Below are positions 43,395-51,959 of a stretch of 64,000 nt of DNA, in pieces. The translations under genes and the position numbers were made by a program. Within the stretch, counting starts at the first letter, position 1, and each line of letters opens with the position of its first letter. Origin of the DNA: Deinococcus aquiradiocola (lineage in GTDB: Bacteria > Deinococcota > Deinococci > Deinococcales > Deinococcaceae). Below the pieces are notes generated by a model. The model searched no databases and was not told the DNA's origin. It saw nothing but the letters and a program-made list of their open reading frames with translations. The stretch is taken from the NCBI RefSeq assembly GCF_014646915.1, contig NZ_BMOE01000003.1, forward strand, positions 124,001-188,000, read 5' to 3'.

Positions 43395-44321
43395 TCAGGC
43401 GGTGGTGAGGTGGCGGCGCAGCGCGAAGCGCACCATCTGGCTGCTGTTCACGTCCTTCAGGAGCGTCACGAGCAGGTCCGCGTCGTCGAGCGGCAGGAGC
43501 AGCAGCGTGCCGCCCGCGTACTCCAGCTGCAGGCCGCTCAGCGCGCCGCGCTCCATCCGGTTGCCGAGCGTGCCCGCCGTACTCGCGAAGAAGCGCGCGT
43601 ACATGGCGAGGTCGGCAGGCGCGACCGCGAGGTCGCCCGAGTGCGCCTGCACCTCGCCGTGCCGGGTCAGGACGAGCGCGCCGAGCACGCCGGGCTTCTG
43701 GGTCAGCGTGTCCAGCAGCGCCTGATGCGCCGAAGGTGCCGGGGCAACCGGAGCCGGAGCGGGTGTGACCGGGGGTGGGGCACTGGCAGCAGGCTGCGTG
43801 GCGGCCGTGCGGGGAGCCGGGGACACGGGAGCGGCCGGCACGGGTTCGGGGGCGGGGTCCGCGTGGACCGGGCCGGGACCGCTCAGCAGTTCCGGTTCCT
43901 CCGGGACGGCAGGTGGCGCCTGCACCGGGGCGCTCTCGGCGGACACGCCGGGCGCGCCGCTGAGGGCCGCGTGAATCACGGGCATCAGTTCCTCTGCCGT
44001 GAACGGTTTGCGGATCACGCCCCGGGCGTGGACCTCCTGCGCCTGGTGGTGTACGTCGTCGTCGATGATGCCGCTCATCAGCAGGACGGGCGTGCGCAGC
44101 GTGGCGGGCAGCAGGCGCAGTTCGTGCGCGAGTTCGAAGCCGCTCATGCCCGGCATGAGGACGTCCGACACGATCAGGTCCGGGGGCTCCAGACCGGCGT
44201 GCAGCTGGGCGAGGGCGTCTTCGGCGCTGTTGGCGACGTGGACGACGGCGGTCTGACTGAGGATCTTCTCCAGGGCTTTGCGGATGCTGAGGCTGTCATC
44301 CACCACGAGGATGCGGGTCAT
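43395..44321 (-). CDS. Receiver-roadblock/LC7 fusion protein
   Basis: A 308-residue protein. Residues 1-120 form a CheY-like receiver (VVDDSLSIRKAL, phospho-Asp in IVSDVLMPGMSG, Lys in VIRKPF). A Pro/Ala/Glu linker spans about 125-205. Residues about 210-300 resemble a roadblock/LC7 domain (GVLGALVLTRHGEVQAHSGDL ... LQLEYAGGTLLLLPLDDADLLVTLL). Roadblock proteins act on small GTPases such as MglA. Last gene of the chemosensory operon. Confidence 0.8.
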   Translation of the reverse strand: MTRILVVDDSLSIRKALEKILSQTAVVHVANSAEDALAQLHAGLEPPDLIVSDVLMPGMSGFELAHELRLLPATLRTPVLLMSGIIDDDVHHQAQEVHARGVIRKPFTAEELMPVIHAALSGAPGVSAESAPVQAPPAVPEEPELLSGPGPVHADPAPEPVPAAPVSPAPRTAATQPAASAPPPVTPAPAPVAPAPSAHQALLDTLTQKPGVLGALVLTRHGEVQAHSGDLAVAPADLAMYARFFASTAGTLGNRMERGALSGLQLEYAGGTLLLLPLDDADLLVTLLKDVNSSQMVRFALRRHLTTA

Positions 44322-44331
44322 GCGGTCTCCT

Positions 44332-45093
44332 TCATTGCGGTGCGGGGGCCTGCCGGGCCGAGCGGACGTGATCGAGGTGAACGGCGATGTCGAGCAGCAG
44401 GCGCGACGTGGAGGTGAGGCTGGTGCGCGGGAGCAGTTCCACCAGCGGTTCCGGCAGGATCGCGAACGCGAACGAGGAGGTGGGCGCCACCTCGGTGTCC
44501 GCGAAGGCGTTCAGCAGGGCCTGCTGCCCGGTGTGCCCGCCGTATTCGATGTGCCACACCTCGCCGCGCATGAGATAGATGACGGCTTCGGTGTTCCCGA
44601 CCGTGACCATGATGCGGCCCGTCTTGCGCATCTGGTTGAACGACACGATCAGGTCGAAGAGGTTCACGATCTCCAGCGTGCCGCGCATCTGCGCGCCGAC
44701 CGGTGCGGGCGTCAGCGGAGTCAGTTTGACCGGGTCGCGCGCGAGCCGCGTGGTGGCGTCCGTGATGGCCTCCACCAGTTCCCGCGAGGTGCGGTCCCGG
44801 CCGACCGGCACGTCGAGCGCCGTGTCGAACCAGCCGGGCACGCGGTCCGTGACGAGCAGCAGCGGGACGCCCTGCGTGCCCGGCTCGCTGCGGATGATCT
44901 CGTGGAACTCGACGCTGCTCAGGTCGCCGGGGCGGTCGTCGCACAGGACGACGTCCGGCGTGTTGCGTTCGAGTTGCGTGAGGGCGTGCAGGCGACTGTC
45001 GGCGCTCGTGACCTCGTAGCCCTCGTACTCCGCGAGGACAGACACGGCCCTGCGGGTGATCTCGTCGGGCAGCACGATGAGCAGTCGCGTCAC
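44332..45093 (-). CDS. Receiver-like plus DUF4388 (PatA-type) protein
   Basis: A 253-residue protein: residues 1-120 resemble a receiver (LLIVLPDEITRRAV, with Asp in VVLCDDRPGDL), but the first acidic pair is replaced by PDE, so phosphorylation is doubtful. Residues about 130-235 are a DUF4388 domain (MRGTLEIVNLFDLIVSFNQMRKTGRIMV..AVIYLMRGEVWHIEYG). It overlaps the CheA stop by 4 bp. DUF4388 proteins are common next to gliding or pili chemosensory systems. Confidence 0.8.
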   Translation of the reverse strand: MTRLLIVLPDEITRRAVSVLAEYEGYEVTSADSRLHALTQLERNTPDVVLCDDRPGDLSSVEFHEIIRSEPGTQGVPLLLVTDRVPGWFDTALDVPVGRDRTSRELVEAITDATTRLARDPVKLTPLTPAPVGAQMRGTLEIVNLFDLIVSFNQMRKTGRIMVTVGNTEAVIYLMRGEVWHIEYGGHTGQQALLNAFADTEVAPTSSFAFAILPEPLVELLPRTSLTSTSRLLLDIAVHLDHVRSARQAPAPQ

Positions 45094-47822
45094 GCGGGCC
45101 TCAGGAGCCGTTCGAGGCAGCGGGTGAGCAGCGACTCGTCGACCGGCTTGCTGAAGTAGTCGCTCGCGCCGAGCTGGAAGGCGAGCCGCTGGTGCTTGTC
45201 GCCCGCGCGGGTCGTCATGACGACGATCGGCACGCGCGCGTCACGTCGGCGCACGTCCTCGATCACCTCGAAGCCGTTCACGCGCGGCATCTCGAGGTCC
45301 GTGAGGATCGCCTCGAAGGCCTGGTCCTGGCGGTACAGGTCGAGGGCCTCCTGGCCGTCGCTGGCCGTGACGACCGTGTACCCGGCGCGTTCCAGCATCC
45401 TGGACACCACGCGGCGCACGCTGAGGCTGTCGTCGATGAGCAGCAGGCGGCGGCGGCTGGGGGCGGCGCTGCGGGCCTCGCCCTGCACGCTCGGCGTGCC
45501 GCGCAGCTGCACGGCGGCGCGCGCGAGTCCGGCCGCGTCCGGCAGCAGCACCGGCTCGCCGTCCGGCGTGACACTGGTGCCCGTCACGTACCCGAGGGAG
45601 TCGAGGAGAGGTCCAGGCGCGCTCACGACCGCTTCCGCGATGCCCTCGAAGCGGTCCACACCGAAGGCCAGCGGACCGGACGCCGTGTCGATCACGACGG
45701 CGTGCACGGTGCCGGTGGGGGAGGGCACGCCCCACACGCGCTGCAGGAGGTGCAGCGGCGTGCCGTCCGGCAGGTGCGCCTGCCCCTCGCGCTCCTGAAC
45801 GTCCGTGACCTGCAGTTCGCGCAGGCCCGCGATGTTCCCCGCCGGGAAGCCCAGCAGGTACGGGCCGACCCGGACGGTCAGGAGGTCCACGACCTGCTGG
45901 CTGAGCGGGACGCGCAGCGTGAAGGTGCTGCCCACCCCCCGCGCACTCTGCACGAGCAGCTCGCCGCCGAGCCTGCGGACGGTGCTCGCCACGATGTCCA
46001 TCCCGACCCCGCGTCCCGCCTCGTTCGTGACCTCGCGCGCGGTGGACAGGCCCGGCAGGAAGATCAGGCGCAGGGTGTCGTCGTTGCTCAGCTGTTCCAG
46101 TTCGCGGGCGCTGCGCAGGCCGCGTTCGAGCGCCTGGGCGCGCACGGCGTCCACGTCGATGCCGCGCCCGTCGTCGCTGACGGTCACGTCGAGCAGCGTG
46201 CCGCGGCGTCGGGCGTCGACCGTCACGCGGCCCAGCGTGGGCTTCCCGGCCGCTTCCCGCGCGTCCGGCGTTTCCAGGCCGTGCGTGAAGGCGTTCGTGA
46301 CGAGGTGCAGCAGCACCTCCGACAGGCCCTGCGTCACGAAGGCGTCCACGTCGAGGTCCCCGCCCAGCGTGACGAGTTCCGCGTCCTTCCGGCCGCGCGC
46401 CCAGCGTCTCGGGCGGGCGTACGCCTGACTGAGCGGCACGCGGCGCGTCCGGACGACGTTGCCGCGCAGGGTGCGCAGCAGTTTCGTGAAGGTGTCCGCC
46501 TCGCCGCGCAGCGCCTCGCGCCCGTCGCGGAACTGCCCGCGCAGCTCGCCCAGGTCGGCGCTGAGCTCCGTCACGGACCGCGCGAGGATGTTCATGTCGT
46601 CGTAACTGTCGAACTCCAGTTCCTCGAACACCTCGCTGACCGTGCCGCGCAGCCCGCCGGGCGCCTCACCCGGCGCTTCCGGCGCGTCGCTGCGGACCAT
46701 GTCGGGGTTCAGGTAGCGTTCCTCGAAGTCCCGCACGACACGCTGCACGCGCGCGTGACTGGCCTGCAGCGCCTCCTCCAGCTGCGACAGCCGGTCGAGC
46801 TGACGCTCCAGGCGCGCGCGCGACATGACGAGCTGACCGATGCCGTCCATGATGCTGTCGAGCCGTTCCGTGCTGACGCGCACCGTCTGCGCGCCGCCCG
46901 CCACGGTCCCCGGCACCGGCGCGTCCGGGACGGCGCGCTCCACGGTGGGCGCGTCGCCCTGCAGGAGCGCCTGGATGCGTGCCGGGAGGCGCTCACTGTC
47001 CGCTGTGAGGGCCGCGTCGTCGTGTCCCTCGGCCGTCAGCAGCATGCGTTCCAGCAGGGTCACGCCCTGCAGCAGCAGCGCGGACGGCGCGCCCGCCAGC
47101 GTGAGGCCCTGCTCGCGCACGGCGTTCATCAGGTCCTCCAGCCGGTGCGCGACGTGGCCGAGGGCGGGCAGGCCCACCATGAAGGCGCTGCCCTTGATGG
47201 TGTGCGCCGAGCGGAACATCAGGGTGATGTTGGCCTGCGCGCCCCGGTCGAGTTCGGTCCTGAGCGCCTCCAGGTACTCGCGCACTTCCGGCGCGAAGTA
47301 GCTGTACACTTCCGCGTTCGTCCGCGCGAAGGTCCGCAGTTCGCCCTGCAGGCCAGCGGGCGCGGCGTCTGGCACGGCGGCGTCCGGCGCGCTCGCCGGA
47401 TGCACGGTCCGGAAGGCCGCCGGAGCGGACTTCAGCAGGGCCTGCAGGCGCTCCACGCCGCCCACCTCCGCGAAGTACAGCCCGACGGCGTTCTCCGCCT
47501 GACCGCTGCTCAGGTCCGTGAGGGCGCGGCGCAGGCCGAGCGTGACGAGTTCCAGCACGTCCAGCAGCGTCTCGCGGTCACCCGGTGCGAGGTGCGGGCG
47601 GGACTCGGTGAGGCGTTCGGCGAGGCCCGCGAGGCTCGCGAGCTGCGGGTAACCGTACAGGCCCGCGCTGCCGCGCAACCGGTGCGCGATCAGGCTCACC
47701 TGGCCGAGTTCGTGGTCGTCGTTCCGGTCGGTGGCCCGCAGGTCGCCGACCGAGCCTTCGAGCAGCGCCAGCCCTTCCCAGGCCTCCAGCAGAAAGATTT
47801 CGAGCAGTTCTCCCCCGGGCAT
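45090..47822 (-). CDS. CheA-type hybrid histidine kinase
   Basis: The 910-residue protein has two Hpt domains with phospho-His47 (IAHRLRGSAGL) and His207 (SAHTIKGSAFM), a dimerisation region, a HATPase domain (LLHLVTNAFTHGLE, VSDDGRGIDV, NEAGRGVGMDIV), a CheW-like domain (about 635-770) and a C-terminal receiver (LLIDDSLSVRRVV, Asp in AILTDLEMP). It resembles Pil/Chp or Frz-type CheA rather than flagellar CheA. It lies 6 nt after the MCP gene. Confidence 0.93.
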   Translation of the reverse strand: MPGGELLEIFLLEAWEGLALLEGSVGDLRATDRNDDHELGQVSLIAHRLRGSAGLYGYPQLASLAGLAERLTESRPHLAPGDRETLLDVLELVTLGLRRALTDLSSGQAENAVGLYFAEVGGVERLQALLKSAPAAFRTVHPASAPDAAVPDAAPAGLQGELRTFARTNAEVYSYFAPEVREYLEALRTELDRGAQANITLMFRSAHTIKGSAFMVGLPALGHVAHRLEDLMNAVREQGLTLAGAPSALLLQGVTLLERMLLTAEGHDDAALTADSERLPARIQALLQGDAPTVERAVPDAPVPGTVAGGAQTVRVSTERLDSIMDGIGQLVMSRARLERQLDRLSQLEEALQASHARVQRVVRDFEERYLNPDMVRSDAPEAPGEAPGGLRGTVSEVFEELEFDSYDDMNILARSVTELSADLGELRGQFRDGREALRGEADTFTKLLRTLRGNVVRTRRVPLSQAYARPRRWARGRKDAELVTLGGDLDVDAFVTQGLSEVLLHLVTNAFTHGLETPDAREAAGKPTLGRVTVDARRRGTLLDVTVSDDGRGIDVDAVRAQALERGLRSARELEQLSNDDTLRLIFLPGLSTAREVTNEAGRGVGMDIVASTVRRLGGELLVQSARGVGSTFTLRVPLSQQVVDLLTVRVGPYLLGFPAGNIAGLRELQVTDVQEREGQAHLPDGTPLHLLQRVWGVPSPTGTVHAVVIDTASGPLAFGVDRFEGIAEAVVSAPGPLLDSLGYVTGTSVTPDGEPVLLPDAAGLARAAVQLRGTPSVQGEARSAAPSRRRLLLIDDSLSVRRVVSRMLERAGYTVVTASDGQEALDLYRQDQAFEAILTDLEMPRVNGFEVIEDVRRRDARVPIVVMTTRAGDKHQRLAFQLGASDYFSKPVDESLLTRCLERLLRPA

Positions 47823-47828
47823 GTGGAA

Positions 47829-50102
47829 TCAGCTCGGCAGCCGGAATCGCGCCAGGCCGGAGTTCAGTTGAGAGGCGAGGTTCTGGAGCTGCTCGGCCGC
47901 GACACGTCCGCGTTCCACCGAGCTGCGCGAACGGTCCGCGATGCTGGCGATCTCCTGCACGGCGCCGCCCACCTGTTCCATGCCCTGCACCTGCGCCTGC
48001 GTGGCGTTCGAGATGGATTCCGCGAGCTGCGCGGACTGCTGCGTGAGCGTTCCGATCTCACGCAGGCGTTCACCGGCGGTTCCCGCGATACGGTACCCCT
48101 GCTCCACCTCGCGCGTGCCGTCCTCCACCGTCACGATCACGTCCTGAATCTCGGTCTGCACGGTACGGATGAGGTTCGCGATGCGTCCGGTGGCCTGCGC
48201 GGAGTTGTCCGCGAGTTTACGGACCTCGTCCGCGACGATCGCGAAACGGCTGCCGGCCTCGCCTGCACCGGCCGCCTCGATGGCGGCGTTCAGCGCGAGG
48301 AGGTTCGTCTGGCTGGCGATCTGCGAGATGGTGTCCACGATCTCCTGAATCTCGAGCGAGCGGTCGCCGAGGCCCTTGATGCGCTTGGCGACGCCCTGCA
48401 CCTCGCGGCGGATGTTCTGCATGCCTTCCAGCGTTCCGGCCACGGCCTGCTGTCCCTGCTGGGACGCGAGGAGCGCCTGGCGGGCCGAGTCGGCGGACGC
48501 CTGCGCGCTGGTGGCCATGTCGCGGATCTGCACGATCACCTGCTGCACCTGCCGGGCCACCTGCTGCGCCTCGTTCGCGGTGAGCTGCGCGCTCGCCTGG
48601 ATGTCGCTGGTGGTGGCGAGCATGTCGACCGAGCCGCCCGTCACGGAGTTCGACGCGCGCTGCACGTCGCGCAGCACCTGCCCGAGCTCCTCGGTCATGA
48701 GGTTGATGGAGTCCACCACGTTCCCGAGGACGTCCTCGGTGACCCTGCCGCGCTTGGTGAGGTCGCCCTCGGCGATGTCCATGGTCACGTCGAGGAACTG
48801 CCCGATGTTCTGCTGCAGCTGCTGCGCCTCGACGCGCGCCTGCTCGTTCCGGACTTCGTTCTCGCGCAGCTGCGCGACGGCCGAGTTGAAGGCGCCCGAC
48901 ACCGTGCCCACCTCGTCACGCGTCGTGACGGGCACGCTGGCGTTAAGGTCGCCGCCCGCGAGGCGGGTGGAGGCGTCGGCGAGCTGGCCGAGCGGGCGGG
49001 TGATGGCGCGCGCGATCAGGAACAGCAGGGCGCTCGCGAGCAGCACGGCGAGCAGCGACAGCCCGAGCGAGAGCAGACGCTGGCGGGTCTCGCTCGCCTC
49101 ACGGTCCGTGAGTCGCTGGCCGAGCAGTGAGATGGTGCGTTCGAAGAAGTCGAACTGCGCGCTGGTGGAGCTGTCGCTGATCTTCTTGAAGTCGGCGGCG
49201 CTGATGGTGGTGCCCCCCGGCGCGAGGATGTTCTCCTCGAAGGTTTTGAGGAGGATGGCGTTGTTGTCGTCGAATTGCTTGTAGGCGGCCTCGTACTGTG
49301 CGCGGACGTCCTGTGGCAGTGCGGGCAGCAGGTACTTCACGGCCTCGTCCACCTCGTGGCGCGCGCCCTGCGCCTGGTCGAGGGCGTTCAGGTACTCGGT
49401 GCGCTGCACCTCGGTGAGGGGTGTGCCAGCCGTGATGGCGGCACTGCCGAGCGTGCGGGTCACGCCGATGGTGGGGAGTGCGTCCGGGAGGCGTTCGGTG
49501 CTGAGCAGGCCGAGGTAGTAGCCGTCGACCGACGGGTCGAGCGAGATCTGGCTGGCGTGCGAGACGTTCGCGAAGGCCTGCGTGATGTTTTCGGACAGGA
49601 GGGCGGTGTGCGCATCCGTGCTCTTGTCGGCCGTGATGGTCTGGTTGCTCACCTGGCTCTTGAGGCGCGTCCAGGCGGTCTTGAGGGCGCCGATGTCGGC
49701 TCCGAGCTGGAACTCGTCGCCCAGGCCCGTGTTCGTCGATTCGAGCTGCGCGATGCCCTGGTCGATCTGCGCGTCGAGGGAGGTGAGGGTGGCCTTCTGT
49801 TCCGCGTCGCCGTTCAGGAACTTGGAGGACGCGCGGCGGTGCAGCTGCATGTTCTTCAACACGGTTTCCAGGGACGGCAGGTACTGCGCGCCGCGCTGCT
49901 CCGAGCGCACGAAGTTCAGTGCCTGCTGCTGCTCACTCGCCAGGAGGGACACGATCACCACGATGGGGAGGGCGAACGTGGCTGCCGACAGGGCCAGTTT
50001 CTGCCCCACCGAGAGTCGCCCGAGCAGGCTGAGGCCGGGGCGTCGGATGCGGGTTTCGTGGGTGGTGCGCAGGTCGGTGGTGGGGTCGAGCTTGCTGATC
50101 AT
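47829..50102 (-). CDS. Methyl-accepting chemotaxis-type receptor
   Basis: A 757-residue receptor with a cytoplasmic N-tail of 30-odd residues, TM1 about 39-58, a long extracytoplasmic helical sensor, TM2 about 345-366, HAMP ([22 protein letters not shown]), and a signalling hairpin with tip [35 protein letters not shown] precedes the ATG. No CheR-binding pentapeptide is at the C-terminus, and no CheR or CheB gene is nearby. Confidence 0.92.
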   Translation of the reverse strand: MISKLDPTTDLRTTHETRIRRPGLSLLGRLSVGQKLALSAATFALPIVVIVSLLASEQQQALNFVRSEQRGAQYLPSLETVLKNMQLHRRASSKFLNGDAEQKATLTSLDAQIDQGIAQLESTNTGLGDEFQLGADIGALKTAWTRLKSQVSNQTITADKSTDAHTALLSENITQAFANVSHASQISLDPSVDGYYLGLLSTERLPDALPTIGVTRTLGSAAITAGTPLTEVQRTEYLNALDQAQGARHEVDEAVKYLLPALPQDVRAQYEAAYKQFDDNNAILLKTFEENILAPGGTTISAADFKKISDSSTSAQFDFFERTISLLGQRLTDREASETRQRLLSLGLSLLAVLLASALLFLIARAITRPLGQLADASTRLAGGDLNASVPVTTRDEVGTVSGAFNSAVAQLRENEVRNEQARVEAQQLQQNIGQFLDVTMDIAEGDLTKRGRVTEDVLGNVVDSINLMTEELGQVLRDVQRASNSVTGGSVDMLATTSDIQASAQLTANEAQQVARQVQQVIVQIRDMATSAQASADSARQALLASQQGQQAVAGTLEGMQNIRREVQGVAKRIKGLGDRSLEIQEIVDTISQIASQTNLLALNAAIEAAGAGEAGSRFAIVADEVRKLADNSAQATGRIANLIRTVQTEIQDVIVTVEDGTREVEQGYRIAGTAGERLREIGTLTQQSAQLAESISNATQAQVQGMEQVGGAVQEIASIADRSRSSVERGRVAAEQLQNLASQLNSGLARFRLPS

Positions 50103-50124
50103 GCTTCCTCCGGCAGGAACGATT

Positions 50125-50538
50125 TCAGGTGAGGGCGAGGCGGGAACGGACGGCGGTCAGGAGGGCCTGCGCGCCGAGCGCCTGGACCTCGTGTGGTCCG
50201 GCGTCCAGAGGGCCTGAGAGGAGCGTGCCGGGGTCCAGGAAGGCGTCCACGCTGAACACGCCGAGCACCTGGGTGACCGGGACGGCCAGATACGTGCCGC
50301 TCACCTCGAGAAGCAGGGACAGCGGCAGGGGGGTGGAGGCAGGCGCCTCATGAGCGGTGAGGGATGACAGGTTCAGGAGCGGCACGGCGCGCCCACGCAC
50401 CTCGGTCAGTCCGAGCAGGGCGGCGTGCCCGCCCGGCAGCGGCATGACCTGCCCGGTGGAGAAGGCCTCGCGGCCCAGGCGTGCCGGGACGGCCAGCGTG
50501 AGGCCGTGGTGCGTGAAGACGAGGGCAGGTTCGCTCAT
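50125..50538 (-). CDS. CheW-like coupling protein
   Basis: A 137-residue CheW domain protein linking receptor to kinase. The start has [36 protein letters not shown] and a [11 protein letters not shown] strand follow the CheW pattern. It lies 4 nt after the REC gene and 22 nt before the receptor gene. Confidence 0.85.
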   Translation of the reverse strand: MSEPALVFTHHGLTLAVPARLGREAFSTGQVMPLPGGHAALLGLTEVRGRAVPLLNLSSLTAHEAPASTPLPLSLLLEVSGTYLAVPVTQVLGVFSVDAFLDPGTLLSGPLDAGPHEVQALGAQALLTAVRSRLALT

Positions 50539-50542
50539 GGCG

Positions 50543-50902
50543 TTACAGGTGCTTCTTGAGGACGGTCATGACCTGATCGGCGGTGTACGGCTTGATCAGG
50601 TAATCCACCGCACCCTGTCGCAGACCCCACTTGATGTCGGTGTCGCCTCCCTTGCTGGACACGAACACCACCTTGACGTCACGGGTGCTGTCCTGGCGTT
50701 TCAGGGAACGCAGGACCTCGTAGCCGTTGCGGTCCGGCATGACCACGTCGAGCAGGATGAGGTCCGGAACGTCGGCGGAGGCGCGCACCTCCACGTCGGC
50801 GCTGCCCTGCACCTGGGTGACGGTGTGCGGCGTCTGTCTGAGGATCTCGCTCATGAAGCGGAGGTCTGCGGGGGAGTCGTCGACGATCATGATCTTGGCC
50901 AT
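50543..50902 (-). CDS. CheY-like single-domain response regulator
   Basis: A 119-residue receiver: acidic pair in IVDDSPADL, phospho-Asp in LILLDVVMPDRNGYE, Thr/Ser in VFVSSKG, Lys in LIKPYTAD. The ATG at 50902 has AAGGA upstream; the longer open frame has no support. It opens the chemosensory operon, as PilG/PilH-like proteins do in pilus systems. Confidence 0.93.
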   Translation of the reverse strand: MAKIMIVDDSPADLRFMSEILRQTPHTVTQVQGSADVEVRASADVPDLILLDVVMPDRNGYEVLRSLKRQDSTRDVKVVFVSSKGGDTDIKWGLRQGAVDYLIKPYTADQVMTVLKKHL

Positions 50903-51087
50903 GGGGTTCGGAGTCCTTTGAACGGAGGTAGGGGTGCCGGGGGCCGTGCAGGCGTAAGGCACCTGACGCCACCCGGGGCGGGTGGAGTGGACAGTGGAGT
51001 GGGAGGGGCAGCCGCGTGTGGGCCACGGGGTTCGGAATGAGGCGCGGACACACGGGCGGGTCGGCGCTGCAGACGCCTGACCGCCTC

Positions 51088-51102
51088 ATGTGAATGTCAC
51101 AT
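51088..51102. promoter_or_regulatory. 15-bp palindrome upstream of the chemosensory operon
   Basis: ATGTGA-ATG-TCACAT lies in an unusually AT-rich stretch (51080-51185) about 190 nt before the first REC gene. It is a possible operator; the gap 50903-51235 holds this, the tetR terminator and no ORF. Confidence 0.35.
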
Positions 51103-51180
51103 TAAGCCTCACGTTCTTACGGGCCTCTTACCTGATTTGTGAGGGCCGTGCAGTGAGTTTTCTTATATGGAGCCAAGTGT

Positions 51181-51224
51181 GAAAAAATCGGCGGCCACCA
51201 CCCTGCCGGGAAGGTGACCGCCGC
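51181..51224 (-). terminator. Rho-independent terminator of the tetR gene
   Basis: CGGCGGTCACC pairs with GGTGGCCGCCG (one bulge) and is followed on the minus strand by ATTTTTTC, 12 nt after the tetR stop. Confidence 0.85.
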
Positions 51225-51235
51225 TGCCTACCACC

Positions 51236-51850
51236 TCAGGATGTGAGGCTGAACTCCGTTTCCCGTTCCCATTCGCTGCTCAGCGCCTCGATGCCGCCGC
51301 GAACGAAGGCGTCGAGCGTGCGGGCGAGGGCCGCCACGTCCTGCACGTCGTTCTGCACGGCGTGATGGGCGAGGCTGTCGAGCAGCTGCGTGATGAGCAC
51401 CATCTGGAAGGGGCGGCGGCGGATGTGCGGGTACTGCGCTTCCAGCCGCTCGCCGAGCTGCGTGAGGAAGGCCGTGCGGCGCGCCTGGAAGGACGGCCCG
51501 CCGCCGCTGTGCAGCAGCAGCAGCGACTCGCGTTCGCCGAGCAGGAACCCGAAGAGGGCCGCGTACACGCCGCGCGAGGAGCGGTCGTGCGGGTCGAGGT
51601 TGTGCGGCAGGAGGCGTTCCAGGTGCGTCCAGAGCTGCTGGAGGCGCTCGTCGAGCAGGGTCTGCAGGACGGCCTCGGTGGTCGGGAAGTAGCTGTACAC
51701 GGCGGGCCGGGAGACCTGGATGGCCTGCGCGAGGTCCGCCATGCTGACCGCCTCGAAGCCGCGCGCGATGAACAGCGCGGTGGCAGCGTCGAGAATCTGC
51801 TGCCTGCGCGCGCTCGCGGCGAGGCGTTTGCGGTGTTCGTTCACGGGCAT
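51236..51850 (-). CDS. TetR-family repressor divergent from yhgE
   Basis: A 204-residue regulator with a TetR HTH at about residues 15-61 (RRQQILDAATALFIARGFEAVSMADLAQAIQVSRPAVYSYFPTTEAV in two segments of the domain) and a helical C-terminal domain. The ATG at 51850 follows a TATGCT -10 by 6 nt (leaderless); an in-frame upstream TTG or ATG would place the start inside the promoter. Two operators overlap the divergent promoters, so it likely represses itself and the membrane protein gene. Confidence 0.92.
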   Translation of the reverse strand: MPVNEHRKRLAASARRQQILDAATALFIARGFEAVSMADLAQAIQVSRPAVYSYFPTTEAVLQTLLDERLQQLWTHLERLLPHNLDPHDRSSRGVYAALFGFLLGERESLLLLHSGGGPSFQARRTAFLTQLGERLEAQYPHIRRRPFQMVLITQLLDSLAHHAVQNDVQDVAALARTLDAFVRGGIEALSSEWERETEFSLTS

Positions 51851-51856
51851 GGACAC

Positions 51857-51862
51857 AGCATA
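51857..51862 (-). promoter_or_regulatory. -10 box of the tetR gene, leaderless type
   Basis: TATGCT on the minus strand, 6 nt before the ATG at 51850. Confidence 0.5.
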
Positions 51863-51871
51863 CCGCATTGG

Positions 51872-51899
51872 TGACATTTTGTCACTTGACATGTTGTCA
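51872..51899. promoter_or_regulatory. Double TetR operator
   Basis: Two 13-bp palindromes of the form TGACA-N3-TGTCA (51872-51884 and 51887-51899) have centres 15 bp apart between tetR and yhgE. Two repressor dimers could bind side by side and block both promoters. Confidence 0.7.
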
Positions 51900-51959
51900 C
51901 TTCATGTCCCAGACTGGACACATCAGCGGGGACAGCGTTCCCCCCGCACACGAGGCCCC

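Noticed and set aside
45192..49130. 1312-codon plus-strand open frame opposite cheA and the MCP gene
   Set aside because: Low-complexity His/Arg/Gly composition; the minus-strand genes have clear domains across the whole stretch.
51088..51102. CRP/FNR-type binding site
   Set aside because: Half-sites TGTGA and TCACA are separated by 3 bp rather than the 6 bp of CRP sites; kept only as an unspecified palindrome.
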